Notes: a model not told the origin generated them from the letters alone. DNA of 64,000 bases from Paramarasmius palmivorus (GCA_037176845.1 JAYKXP010000120.1:62001-126000), one strand, 5' to 3'. Counted from the stretch's first letter, positions 11,246-22,740 are shown. Numbers and translations: made by a program.

Positions 11246-14200
11246 CATTCAACAGATGACAAGTGGACAAGTGGATGTCCCTAAAAACACTAGGTGTTTG
11301 AAGTTGCACAGCCTTCCAGGCATGGAGCATTGGAAGTTGCACAGCCACAACTGGGTAAGTAGACAGTTGTGCATCATAGATGATGGGTTCTACAGCCAAC
11401 ATTTAATTCCCCACAGTATGTTTTAGCATGCTCTCCCTCAATTATCTACAACAATACACATCAGCATACATGTCTCAAGTCATAGTAAAAATTCACACAG
11501 TAAGTTCATCCCCACAGACTTCTTCCTGGACAAACAACTTTCCACTAATCAAACCTTGACAGAAAGAATGTTTAAGTCCCCATATCCTACATGACCCTAG
11601 CCAACACTACTCATAAGTCCTCATCCCCTCAATCATCTTCAATGCTCAGTTGCCACATGCCCTCAACAAATCTCACAGTAAGTAAATAATACATTATTCC
11701 TCTACTGCAGCCTAGGGTTATGAGGCCCTACCCTGCCCATCATGCCTCTGTCATGTTCATGTCACAGGGAAGACAGAGACTACTCCATCAGAGAGAAGAT
11801 AGAGCAGTGTGAACAACACTACTAGTGGTTGATTTTCTGCCTAAAGCCACAGTACTGGAATACATGACAGTTTATATACTGAGTAATGTACCAGGAGCTG
11901 AAAGGGATGTGACAGCCCAGGATGATCTGATGACTAACTAGGCAGAGTAGATGGAAGAGATATGAGAGTCATATGGTGCATGAAGTATAAAGGAATGTAT
12001 AGAGGAATAGATGCCAAGATGATAGGAGAAAGGTCAGAATATGGTAGATAAGTGCTCCAAGGTTCTGGAATACTGTGGGAAAATAGCTCGGAGGGTCCAG
12101 AGCACAAGGATAACACCCTAAAAGGGTGTGGGAAAACTCTGGAAGCAAAGAACATCAGAAGCAGAAAGTGAACTAGTGGAAATAGTTTCAGAAGACAGGG
12201 AAATGAGTAGGAGTTTGCACAGTCATTACAGCCACCAGCACACACTAGGGCACCCTAGGGTCACCTATAGGTATGTTGACCCTAGAGACTCTACCATTAT
12301 CTAATAACCCCTAAGTAAGTCCATCACACATCCATCCTCTTGGACAAAGAACTTTGCATTAATCAAATCTTGCCAGAAAAAATGGCCAAGTCCCAATACT
12401 CTACCATACCCTAGCCTACCCTGGCAAACACAACTCATAAGTCCCCTTGCTCTACCCTAGCACACCCAAGTACTCTAGGTCATTCTAATAAGCCCAAGTC
12501 ATATGCTGCTCTATGAATGTGCTAAATATCTAAGGCTTTGGGGAAAGTACATATGTTGCATCATCTTTGTACATGAGGTATAGGTAGGTAGAAAACAAAA
12601 TTTGAAGTTGTATCTAGTTAGGGGATGGCTGGAATTACATGTAGGGATGGTGGTGATAATGCTGCTGCTTGTACAAGACTTTTATAACATACATATTGTC
12701 AAAATGAGTGTCTAGTATTCTGTTTGAGAATTGGATATTGTGAGGAGATGTTAGGCATGCAGTGATTTTGCTGCAAATTTTGTGGATGGGTGGGATGTCA
12801 ACATTCTGGGCTTAAAATTGGGGTATCAGTAGCTATAATACCCAAATGACTCTAAAATATCTAAGGATATGGATGGGGAGAAGAGGTCTATTGGGACTGT
12901 GCCTGAGACATACCATCATAGGTGAGGCATATATATATATAGACCTAGGCCTTTGTGCATGTGGATAGGTTCTTAATTTAGAACAGCATCTACAACAACT
13001 TGAGTGTAAGTATTTGATTGGACAATAATATAAGTACTAGGCTCACCTAGACTATCTTGGCCTAATTATGGGACTCTGATGAGCTATAGTGAAATGGGGA
13101 CAGAGGACTAGTTCCTCCAACCATTGGTCCCACCAGCTATCTAACTCAAGCACTCAAACCAAGTTTTGTAACAAAAAACTGGTGTGCCCTGCTAACACTT
13201 CTTTAATATGCCCCCCCACATTCACAAGCTTGCTTGTGACTTTGTCACAGAGGGGCAGACTGTCCCCTAACCCCTATTATCTTATGTAATCTTATTATAT
13301 TATATTTATATGTTTATATGCTCTCATACATCTTCAAATACACACAAACAACACTCCACATCATTAAATATCTCATAATACACTCAAAAACAACTCAAAC
13401 TATACAAATCACTGCTTTATGCTCTCCATTTTACACTTGCACCAACACAGCAGGTTCTCACATGCTTGTTATACACTCTACACAACTTCTACTCACTCAT
13501 ACTACATATATTATTTACAGGTTTCATTGGGGCTTATGCACTACTCAACTGTAACTACTGGTCTCTTTGACTAACATACTACAGCTTATGTTGCATGTTT
13601 ATTGTGCTCTATACTATCTGTACTTCATTCACATTCAACATCTGACTGCTGGACACATACCATTGATCATTACACTCAATGTCACTTCATTTCAACTTCT
13701 TGCCCACTCATGTTATCATCCCTCAAATCATATTGACTCCCATAACATTACTTTAACCCATATATTTGTATCATTCATCATACAACTTTCATTTTCTTAT
13801 AAAACTCCATCTCCATTGTATACAGGAAAAAATATACTTTTCAGTTCACTATCAGGAAATTCATCATTGTCAAAATTCCTCAAAAAAATTGTGTTTCTCC
13901 ATAATAATGTATACTTTACCAGTAAGCTTTCTGTTGGAAGAATCTCAAGTCATGATACAACTTTGTACTCAAAGACAGACCTTAGTTTACTCAGAAATGC
14001 ACATGTAAATGGAGGCAGGTATGCTGCCACAGTCTTCATCAGTTCCTCTTACTATCTTTTGGTCATATCCCTTCATTGCAGACAAAGGGATGAGACTTGG
14101 ATACTTGAGGGTAACTGTACCAAGTACACTTGCCCTTGAGTCTGTAACCTTCTGTCACAGCATTGATGACACTGTGATGAATGTGTAGTGCACCCAAGTC

Positions 14201-14738
14201 TATGCCTGAGACTAGACTCAGGTGCATACCTTCATTTGACATCCTCCAGGCTTTTGCATAGTGTCTGGAACTATACAAACAATGAAATTATTGTTGTGTT
14301 TGTATCCAGACGCTAAGTAATGCCTTGAATCTCAAACTAGGGTGGTAGGTATGCGGAACTGGCATTACTTTTGAGATTGATGTACCAGGGACACCAGCAT
14401 TTGTCACTGATGTTTTAGTCATATGCAGAAACCCCAAAAGCTCCCAGACAACTAGTCTAAGTAGCTGTAGAGCTATTGTTAGCGCTGTCATTGTTGGCAT
14501 ATTTGGTGTTCAGGGTGTTAGATGTTGGATGTTGTTGGGTGTTTTGACCAGCAGGTAGTGACGGATAATGCAATGTAGGGGATACAAAATGTAAAGAATA
14601 AGAATATTACCTGCAAAAGTCAAATTAAAGTAAGAAAACATAAGAAAAAAAGATAACAGCCACACACTTTGTGTCTGTTACATCAACCATTCTGCCTTCT
14701 TCCTCAACACCCAGCCCCTATAGTTCCAATAGATATTC
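11246..14738. other. Gene-poor decayed sequence with scattered inverted repeats
   Basis: No frame here carries a recognisable motif. The longest ORF (13567-14139, plus, 190 codons) has the biased composition of AT-rich noise. Local structure includes CTAGGGTCA (12255-12263) pairing with TGACCCTAG (12277-12285) around a perfect ACCTATAGGT, and two interlocked 9-bp inverted pairs at 14316-14378. Hairpins near 14080-14240 resemble those of the array at 18.65 kb. Confidence 0.4.
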
Positions 14739-14743
14739 CTATG

Positions 14744-14934
14744 TGTTACATCCGTACGACTTTGGTTGAGACCTCATCCTATGGAGTCTATCTCATCCTC
14801 TCATCCTCTCATCCGACCTCATGCACTTCGTACGTCGTACTCGGCTCAACATCTTCAACTCCATTTCATCTCGCTATCATATTCCATGTTGCTATTAATA
14901 TCTGTTTCTTGCTTGCGCCTTCTTGGCACATATA
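14744..14934 (+). repeat. Truncated 5' LTR of the deleted chromovirus
   Basis: This matches 18062-18252 almost base for base and then diverges at CATATACCTC. The remaining 337 bases of the LTR and the primer-binding site are missing. Confidence 0.85.
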
Positions 14935-14966
14935 CCTCCAGCTGATGTAGTGATTCTTTTGTAAAA

Positions 14967-15969
14967 GTGACCGACAGTTATCACAACGAGATTTGCAAAA
15001 GTACGGGATAACTCCTTTTGCAAAAGTAGGGGACAAGTAATCACATACAGAAGTGCTTGGGCAAGTATATATTTGTCATCTATACACCCTAAAGTGGGTT
15101 ATGAACAAGAATTAGCCCATCCCAATCATTCCCTGTGGTATAGTATTACCAATGTCCAAAAAAAGCAAATTTAGCTGTAATAAATCTGGAAAAATAGGCA
15201 GCTCTCCAGGATTGTAAACGAAGCAAGGGGACATATATATCATCTCTGATTCACAATATCTAAGCCCTAGCTGCACTACATCCCATCCTGTAATTTTATT
15301 CCCCTAATTTCGGAGATTTTCAGTATTTTTGATATGTAAGCACCATTATCCCACCAATCTATGTACTATTGGGTGTCCCCAGGCTTGTATTTAATGTATC
15401 TAGGTCCTCCAACTTACCCCATGTCAATATCTGGCCTGTAGCCCAAGATCCAATAGTACCATATTTGGACTGCTTTTTTTGCATTCCCCTGCCCCCCAAT
15501 TGCAGGGGCATGCTGTTGGAACATATTGGAACATATTCCCTCAAAAATGCGATTTTTATAGCCCCCCAGCATGCCCCAATAGCCCCCCAATGCATTGATT
15601 CCAGGTGGAAAATGATGAGGTAAGGCCACCTTCCATTTTGGGAAGCCAAAAGCGGAGTAGGGAGGCACCCAGATGATGTCAGGAGGTGTGGGAATAATTT
15701 TTCCGCAAAAAAAAGCGCCCAAAAAGCGCACTGTTACATCATGAAAAGAGCACCTTCCATTTTAGGATGCCAAAAGCGGTGTGGGAATATCTCCAGATCT
15801 CAAAAAAGCGGCCTGTTCCCTTTCTAGAAGGTGTGGGAATCATCCTTCCCAATTTGGAAGCACCCAAAGCGGACAGTACCTCTTATCTGCCTTGATTACT
15901 TGTCCCCTACTTTTGCAAAAGGAGTTATCCCGTACTTTTGCAAATCTCGTTGTGATAACTGTCGGTCAC
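14967..15969. mobile_element. Non-autonomous DNA transposon with about 75-bp TIRs and an R1 core
   Basis: GTGACCGACAGTTATCACAA and roughly 55 further bases at 14967-15041 are the reverse complement of about 15895-15969. The flanks TTTTGTAAAA (14957-14966) and TATTGTAAAA (15970-15979) could be a 10-bp target-site duplication, which would suit Mutator-like elements. But that word is itself nearly palindromic, so it may instead be the outermost TIR. The interior (about 15049-15870) is R1 sequence, shared with 23-24 kb and 56-60 kb, and carries GCGC-TTTT words. No transposase gene is present. Confidence 0.7.
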
Positions 15970-15981
15970 TATTGTAAAAGT

Positions 15982-16263
15982 ATGGCTGCATCTGGTGATG
16001 AAGGTGACCCACACTACGAGGTTGCTGAGATTCTAGACTTGAAGTTGGATAGAAGGTATAAGTGTTGCCTCTGGTATCTTGTACGATGGGCCGGCTATGA
16101 AGGTACTGACGAAGAATTCGAATGGATTTCTGCTGAAGACCTTGACCCGGGTGAAGCTACCAACGACTTCCATTCCAAGCCCAGCAATCATACGAAGCCG
16201 GGTCCACTCAAACAACATGTTGCTACCCTTCAAGCCCTATTCGGCTACGTAACGGCCAAATGA
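15982..16263 (+). CDS. Chromodomain, C-terminal end of a chromovirus integrase
   Basis: A 93-codon ORF from ATG to TGA. Residues 12-65 form a chromodomain: YEVAEILDLKLDRR, then LWYLVRWAGYEGTDEEFEWI with the aromatic positions Y, W and W, then DFHSKPSNHTKPGP. In Tf/MAGGY-type chromoviruses this module ends the integrase and directs insertion to histone-marked chromatin. The rest of Pol is missing. The ATG lies just beyond the nested transposon, so whether this is expressed as a separate small protein or is only a deletion remnant is unclear. Its frame is intact. Confidence 0.85.
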   Translation: MAASGDEGDPHYEVAEILDLKLDRRYKCCLWYLVRWAGYEGTDEEFEWISAEDLDPGEATNDFHSKPSNHTKPGPLKQHVATLQALFGYVTAK

Positions 16264-16587
16264 TCTTCTTGTTTTTCTTGTTTTCTCTATACCCTCACAT
16301 AGTTATTTATCACTAATTTTATTGCTTTACAGTTTTCCTTCATACGCTATATCTACGCCTATGATGAATGGCTGTAGGACGAAAGGGCACTCAGCCAATT
16401 CTCGTACGAGCTTTCGTGCTAACGCTCTTCCGTCCCAGCTCCAAGTTCTACTTGGCTGAGGCACTTCTTGCTTATTCTTATTTTCGTACTATTCCGCACA
16501 ATACAACTTGCATTATCTATATATGATGACGTCTGTGATACAAGGTATGTAGCAACAAAAAAGACAAGAAGGACGAGGCCGGACGAA

Positions 16588-16652
16588 CTACACCCTGCAC
16601 CTCTTACTTGAATGTGTCTTCCTCTTCTCCTCTTTCTCATCCTCTTCTTCCT

Positions 16653-16683
<31 letters not shown>

Positions 16684-17917
16684 CGAACCGGTCAGCTTGA
16701 AGTGCTGGAGTAAAGCATCCAGCTTCTTCTCGATACAATCCATCCTTGCCCTCGTTGACCAGTGCTTCCTGTCAATCTTCTCCATTACATCCATACAGAG
16801 CATCTTGACCTCCGCAAGGCACTCTCGTATGTTGTCCATGGTCTCCTCGTCGACGGTCTCGGTGGATGCGTGCTTGTTTTTGGCAAAGCTGCATCCTCCA
16901 TGACATGCTGAGCACTGGGTGATAGGACGCTTCGCACCTGTGTTCTCAACCTGCACCCAACAAGGAGACATGGGTCCCTTCTTGGAACAGGACTTGCACT
17001 CTGAAGAACAGAAGTCAGCAAGTACGAGCCCGGATAAGAAAGCACTTACCCAAGCCTTTCTCCACCAGTGCCCAGAAGCCCTTCTTGTTAGGAAGGGTCA
17101 TCTTCTCCCTCCTCGTCTTGACAGGCTGCTTCTCCTTATCATTCTTCTCGCCCAAATCCTCTCCTGCGGTCGCCTTTGCCTTGCCCTTCTCTTTGCTCAA
17201 CAACGCACCTAACGCAGGGAGGTCAACATAGTCCAGTACGAGCACCCTGTGCTTACCTGCGGTGCTCGCCCGAGCTTGTGCTTGTGCCGCCAAGGGCACC
17301 TCCACCTCGACCATATCCGCATCCTCATCTTCAGCCGCTTCCTTTCTCTTCTCATCCGCCTTGCGCTTCTCTTTCTCTTCCTGCTCCTTCAGGATTCGGA
17401 CGCACCGCTCTGTCTCCTTCAAGTCATCCAGCCAAGTCAACAGCTGGTGGTCTTCCTCTTCCTCGTACGCTACCCGAAACGTCTTCCAAACATCCAGCTC
17501 TTCTGCACGCTTCTCGCATGCCGACTCGTACGAAGCCACATCCTTCTCAAACTTGTCGTTGGCGTCCTTGCTGCGTTTATGGAAGGTGCCAAAGGATTCT
17601 CCCGGTTCCCATACGACTGGGGTGAGAGTTGGCTCCGGAACAGGAAGAGGGAAGGGGTACGCTTCAGGCGGGTCGGTGAAGCTGGCCAAGATGCGCTGCT
17701 CCGAGTACGTACGAGTGCGCCAGGGAGCCTCTCGTCCTTCAAGGTTGGGGATAGGGGAAGAGTGTTGATTGTAGTAGGCTGCGGTGGTGTACTGAGAGTC
17801 GTCCACCATGAGGAGTGCGTGGTCTTTTTGTTGAATAGCGAATTTGCCGGATGAGGATTGGGCCGACATTACTTGGAGTTTTTTGTGGGGGTTCTGAAGA
17901 CTTTGGCTGGAAAACAT
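16588..17917 (-). CDS. Antisense gene inside the chromovirus, cysteine-cluster protein
   Basis: The minus-strand ORF starts at ATG 17917 (an alternative ATG is at 17869) and runs through a charged, coiled-coil-like region rich in E, K and A. A 48-base GT-AG interval near 17221-17268 can be spliced without shifting the frame. A second intron near 17000-17048 joins to CKSCSKKGPMSPCW, followed by QCSACHGGCSF: paired CxxC motifs suggesting a small zinc-binding domain. Next comes a helical stretch and a run of about 15 acidic residues encoded by a GAG/GAA microsatellite near 16660. It lies between chromodomain and LTR, opposite to the element. I do not recognise the family. The frame has no stops, unlike most neighbours. 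Confidence 0.6.
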
Positions 17918-18045
17918 TGCCTTACTATACTCCTGGCATTTGGCCTGTCACGTGACTTTCACTTCCTTATTCTCCCGATCTGACTTCATTGTTCTTTCCG
18001 TTTCTATTTCCTTTTTTGGTTCTAGTGTTTCTCCAGGGGTCGAAA

Positions 18046-18061
18046 CCCAAGAGGGGGATAC
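18046..18061 (+). other. Polypurine tract of the deleted chromovirus
   Basis: The purine-rich AAGAGGGGGATAC directly precedes the LTR start TGTTACATC at 18062, the expected plus-strand primer site. Confidence 0.75.
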
Positions 18062-18589
18062 TGTTACATCTGTACGACTTTGGTCGAGACCTCATCCAAC
18101 GAAGTCTATCTCATCCTCTCATCCTCTCATCTGACCTCATGCACTTCGTACATCGTACTCGGCTCAACATCTTCATCTCTGTTTCATCTCGCTATCATAT
18201 TCCACGTTGCTATTAATATCTGTTTCTTGCTTGCGCCTTCTTGACACATATACCTCATGGTCTACACATGATACCCACACGCCCGCGTATATCCATAGTA
18301 TATAACCTAGATGTATTATACTGAGTAACTCAAGTAGAAAATTAACGTTGTTCTCTGCTACTCTCATCTCTATCATCCTCTTGCTCTACAGCCGAGACAC
18401 TTGGTCTCTACTGTCTCTATCTCTCACTTTGTACGAGACATCTTCCTTGTACGCTCTCATCCTGCATAGTGCATCAGTGCTGTTGCCGATAGCTTCAGTG
18501 ATAACTCTCCTCGCATGGTCTTCTCCTCGTATGACGTTCTGTCTGTCATCGGCTGTGCTCTCTTGCTCTCTTTTTGCATAGTCCTAACA
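18062..18589 (+). repeat. 3' LTR of the deleted chromovirus, 528 bp
   Basis: Starts TGTTACATC and ends CCTAACA, so TGTTA and TAACA form inverted termini. It is preceded by a polypurine tract and followed by target-site copy CTATG. A TATA-like stretch (AGTATATAACCTAG) occurs near 18297-18310. Confidence 0.85.
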
Positions 18590-18649
18590 CTATGAAGATA
18601 AGTTAGTAAAATAAAAGATAGGAAAGAAAGAGAAGTGTACCCTTACTGC

Positions 18650-19240
18650 CATTGTCAGAGACAATGTTGGTTATAAGAGATTAAGAGGGACAGTATAAGA
18701 AAGACCTCATGCTATCCTTTACTGCCTGTCTACCCAGCAAATTCATGTCACATCCCTTTGTCCACAAGGAAGGGACATGATGTGGATACTCAAGGATAAG
18801 TGTACAGCTACACTTATCCTGAAGTATGGAACCATTCATTGCAGCTTGGTCAAAACTGCAATGAATGGTTCCATTATCTGAGTCTAGCATGCTAGACTCA
18901 GAAAGGAGAACACATCTATTTGTTAAAGACAAATAGATGCAGGGTGGGCACCCTGTGGCAGTAAACTGCCACAGGAATAACTAACCAAGCCTTTTTCTAT
19001 GATGAAGGTGTGCACTGCAACAACATTTGTCCATGACAAATGTTGCAGATTTGCACCTGAGTATACAAGCTCAGGTGCAACAGATAAGCATGGTCAGAAG
19101 AAACCATCTGTCTGTGACAAATAGTTTGCTTCTTGGTGCTGCACAACAGCTGTCAAGAATGTATGTGACAACAAGTTACATACACTTTATGGTAGCCACT
19201 ACTCAAGGAACCTGGGCTTGCTGTAAAGTAGTCCTTGAGT
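18650..19240. repeat. Array of at least ten consecutive hairpins
   Basis: Successive inverted repeats follow each other with little spacer: 18650-18666 (7-bp arms), 18793-18820 (12), 18826-18874 (19, perfect), 18877-18902 (26-base perfect palindrome), 18913-18939 (11), 18940-18955 (7), 18952-18975 (11), 19021-19045 (11), 19051-19080 (11), 19060-19084 type imperfect pair at 19060 plus 100 (8 of 9), and 19201-19240 (9). Arms differ in sequence, so this is not a simple satellite. No coding frame runs through it. Function unknown. Confidence 0.8.
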
Positions 19241-20597
19241 TTAGTAATGATGACAGTGATGGAGTGTTGGGGTCTCCATATTGTAGTATCTTCATACCCT
19301 TCACCCAAATCTGGAGGCTTTGTAATAGCCTTTGACACTACAAGAGTGACACACTTACTACTCTGCATATAGCCAGAGGCTAGAGTAGCCTTTGGATGTC
19401 AAGCTCTTAATAGTAAAGGAGAAAGGGGTGAAGGTAGTGAATGATGATCAGAATGATGCCAACAATGCATGTCAGTGTCATGGGCATACCAAACAATGAG
19501 GTTGTTGGTTGAGTGCTGGGTGGAATAGGTTGGGGTCTTCATTTCCAGATGTTTGAATGACAGCAGCAGTTCTTGACAGATTTCCAAGCAGCTGGTTGGT
19601 ACCAGCAAGTGGTGGGGTGTATAAAAGGTCTAGGTAAAAAGAAAAAGATAAGATAAATTCTGTGATAGCAAAACTAGAATGAAGTGGGTTAGGGGTGCAT
19701 GAAGAGCAAGGTGGTAATGGACTAGGCAACCAGGAAATGCAGGGCTGATTGTGCTGGAGAGTGGTCAGTGCCTGCTTGATGGAAGAGGTGGATGTTGGCC
19801 ATTGGAGCAAGGTCTGAAGGTCCTGGGGCAAGCATTGGTGTTGGCCTAGCATCTAGCTGAGGGTGCTTCACTTCAGCCTGATCTTTAGCTTGCTCAATTG
19901 GCTGTTTGAGCATGGTTATGGTGAAAGGGCCAGCTGAGTATGATGGTGGAAGGTCTGAAGCTGAAGAGGCTCAACTTGTGCTGGATTAGGAGTGGTGCAT
20001 GCCAACTGATATGCTGTTACCACCCTCAATGACAAGTTGGAGATTGATACTGTGAGAGGTGTCTCACAAGATCAGGGAGGTGTTATCTACCCTGTCCAGA
20101 GACAGTTTCAGGTATCTGGTTGAAGAAGGGTTCAAGGTAAGGAGTTGTGGGTGTGGTAAGAGTTTCAAGAGTTGAGAAGAAGGAGCTAAGAGCCCTGTGT
20201 ACAGGGGTGTGGCTGTATGTCATGTCAAGAACTGTCATCCAAAGCTTTTGCTCAACATTGGCTAACTGCTGGAGCCTACTGTTCCCAAGAGGGAGCCACA
20301 ACTGATGTGGAGCACATGAGGATTTCATGTTTGTGGAAGGACAGCAGGTTAAAGCCCTGTTTGGATACATCCATGTAGAATCTGACTTGGCGGAGTAAAG
20401 TTACCTGTCTATGTAGTTACAAAAATTTGATTGATTTTGAACAATTCTACATGAATGGAAGTGTTCAGAAACATTGATGTAGCAACCAGTGTGACAGATA
20501 CAGTCACAGAGGGTGGGGCCATGCACTTCAATTCATTCTTCCTTTTTCCCTTCATCTTCCTGTGATCCAGTGCGTCTCCTGCTGTTTCTCTTGCATA
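19241..20597. other. No supportable gene
   Basis: Short frames such as 19478-19852 minus and 20083-20370 minus lack motifs and splice partners. Minor hairpins continue (ATGGAG with CTCCAT at 19259-19279; TGTGAC with GTCACA near 20490). I see nothing else. Confidence 0.4.
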
Positions 20598-20858
20598 ATG
20601 TCAGCTTCTGGTGTCAAGAAGGAGAATGTCAGCTCTCAGAAGCCTCCTGTGAACAAGATGGAGCCTGTAAAGGAGCTCACCAAGTCCAAATGGAATTTTG
20701 AGTCTGACAAAAGCTTGATTGAGACTCTAAAGACACAAAAAGCACAGAGCGTACAGGCAGACAATGCCAGATTCACTTTTAGTGCTTGGAAGGCTGCTGA
20801 AATCGCACTTAGGGGCTTGGAACTGTGTTCTGGTGGCCGGTGTGGCAGGAGTAGCTGA
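20598..20858 (+). CDS. Myb/SANT-like DNA-binding protein, N-terminal exon or remnant
   Basis: From the ATG at 20598 the frame gives about 86 residues. After a lysine-rich start come KSKWNFESDKSLIETLKTQK, QADNARFTFSAWKAAEIAL and LCSGG. This spacing of tryptophans (W...W) and the QKxxxxQADNxxF phrase match the Myb/SANT-like domain found in Harbinger-type transposons and related fungal and plant genes. The expected third helix (CKxxW) is not in frame; the ORF ends RCGRSS then stop, so it is truncated, frameshifted or continues after an intron. A sensible frame with KVVVEVLPKLIADRDL at 21049-21130 may belong to it. Confidence 0.45.
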   Translation: MSASGVKKENVSSQKPPVNKMEPVKELTKSKWNFESDKSLIETLKTQKAQSVQADNARFTFSAWKAAEIALRGLELCSGGRCGRSS

Positions 20859-21283
20859 CTCTGAAGCCGACACGGACTGTTTCATCTCCCTTACACTTAC
20901 TCCTATCAATTATCTCTTACTTAGTTTTATTTACCTTGAATATTTATTTACATCTCTCATTTATTGCTTTTTATCTATTATATCAATTCTCTCATTTATT
21001 CCCTATTCCTTCCCCATCTTCTTCAACTTCTAGAGCAAGAAAGCCAATGTTTAAGGTGGTCGTCGAGGTGTTGCCAAAGCTGATCGCTGACAGGGACTTG
21101 GTGGCCCTCTTGATGCTGATTGCAGGTCAAAGTCATGCAACGAAGAAACGTACATCAAGATCTAGGTCTATTGCACATTGCTTGGACACATTTCATTTAC
21201 TCATATCATGTATTTGATTCATGGGCCTGTATTTATACACGCAGCTAGTTACATGAATTCATCTATCTCTTGCTTCCTTTCTC

Positions 21284-21621
21284 CATTTCTCAGATGAATA
21301 TATACTTGCCCAAGCACTCCTATATTTGCAATACCTTGTTTAATCCAATGTATTGTACAGTTATGTAACATTCCTGCACAATTACAGAAAACATGTAATA
21401 TGGATATAGTATTGCAGGGATTGATCTGGGGGCTTAGGAAACCTCAAAATCAAACTCAGGATGAAAAATCAGTTAAGAATACATCCAGGGTTAAAGGAAA
21501 TCCATTCACAATTGACTTGAATATGCATAGATCAAGTTAAATACACAAGTTATAGCCCTCTAGCATGCCCCATTAGCCCTCCAATGCATTGATTCCAGGT
21601 GGAAAATGATGAGGTAAGGGC
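21284..21621. repeat. R1 repeat copy B, left part
   Basis: Starts with the ATGAATATATACTTGCCC block also seen at 23998 and reversed near 58710, crosses a short centre, then continues in reverse orientation to GATGAGGTAAGGGC. It is broken at 21621 by Gypsy-2 and resumes at 49946. GGGC occurs on both sides (21618-21621 and 49946-49949), a likely 4-bp target-site duplication. Confidence 0.75.
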
Positions 21622-22740
21622 TATGGGAGAGAAGGTAGTTATGCAGAAGGAAAGGGACGGAACAAGGTCGGGGAGATGATGGTGGTTGAAGGAAGAGAAG
21701 TTGATGCCGGAATTTGATGCGGAAAATGTTTGACAAGTAAACGGATTGAACGCAGAGCCTCGGAGATAATGGGCGCTAAGCATTCAACAGTGTTGACCAG
21801 GATTACCAAAAATGGTAACACGGTCTGCTCTCAAGACCTGATTGCCGAATATGGAAGGTATGAGTTATTGGAACGTTGAACTTGTTGGAATATGGTCAGA
21901 GCCTTCCCGTAGGAATATCCCTAAGATAAAGCTGTTAGTAGACACTAGTATATCTCTAGTATATAGGAAAATACTTAGCTAAGGGAAAGCTTGACTCTCC
22001 GAAGTGCGGTTAAGGTAATTGCAAAGGGTATGTTGTGTTTGATACCTAACTCAAGTATCAGTTACAAAACGGTAAGTACTCACTCACTATGATTCTGACG
22101 CTTGTCAGAAGGTCTCTTGACAGTTCACACTCGAAGATGATGGGGGAAAGAGAAAGGATGAATTGATACGATAAACTTGGCCAGTCCGTCTTATAAGACG
22201 ATCATACAAAGCCCAGAACAACATAAAGTCAACAAAATAAAATAGAAACAGTCAAACGCAGACCAGTATCTAAGAGACCATGCACGTAGCAAATTGGTGA
22301 CATCTGCTAACGTCTCAACTCGATCAGGTACGTCGTTCACTTCCCACACTGAGCACCAACTAACCATAGCACATAATTTAAGACGTAGGGTGTTGCCTGG
22401 CTCAACCCCCATGTGCGTAGGCTTCGCTGATAGTCGAGTGAACTTCGTCCATCTTGAGTGATCCGCTCGCTTCTGTCGTAAGTAGTGAAAAATAGACTGA
22501 TCAGTAACAAAGTAAATGAAATAAAGGAGACATATCATAGTAATGAAACTTGTTTCTTGATAGGAAATGAACTGAGGCAGGGGTAATTGTCCAATTTTAT
22601 CGTTTGAGAGTAAAAACATTGACATATCGAATAGGAGTGACAGGATCAAAATGTGAAGCTTGTGCGTCCGTGCGTGTATGATGGCGCGTGATTAGGGTGT
22701 GATGATGAGTTGGAAAGGTACGCAAAGCGTTCCTTCCACA
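21622..22740 (-). repeat. Gypsy-2 3' LTR
   Basis: Matches 48827-49945 without an indel (constant offset 27205). An ORF of 152 codons inside it (22191-22649 minus) also exists in the other LTR but has no coding features. The 169 bases inside the LTR (22741-22909) lack a purine tract on the element strand next to the LTR. Confidence 0.9.

Larger units (their letters stand above)
14739..18594 (+). mobile_element. Deleted chromovirus (Gypsy) with 5-bp target-site duplication
   Basis: The outer boundaries are exact. CTATG at 14739-14743 and again at 18590-18594 flank sequences that begin TGTTACATC and end TAACA. The right LTR is complete; the left LTR keeps only its first 191 bases. In between remain a chromodomain, an antisense gene and a polypurine tract, while gag, protease, RT, RNase H and integrase are gone. 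A further transposon sits at 14967-15969. The matching duplication shows that this is one insertion that later lost its middle, or a short derivative that moved as such. Confidence 0.85.

Noticed and set aside
13567..14139. 190-codon plus-strand ORF
   Set aside because: AT-rich, low-information protein rich in S, L, I, Y and H; no motif, and it overlaps inverted repeats.
16419..16682. Arginine-rich minus-strand ORF
   Set aside because: It is the wrong-frame reading of the GAG/GAA microsatellite that encodes the acidic run of the antisense gene.
22191..22649. 152-codon ORF, repeated at 49396-49854
   Set aside because: Both copies lie inside the Gypsy-2 LTRs; the composition is not protein-like, and duplication of the LTR explains the conservation.
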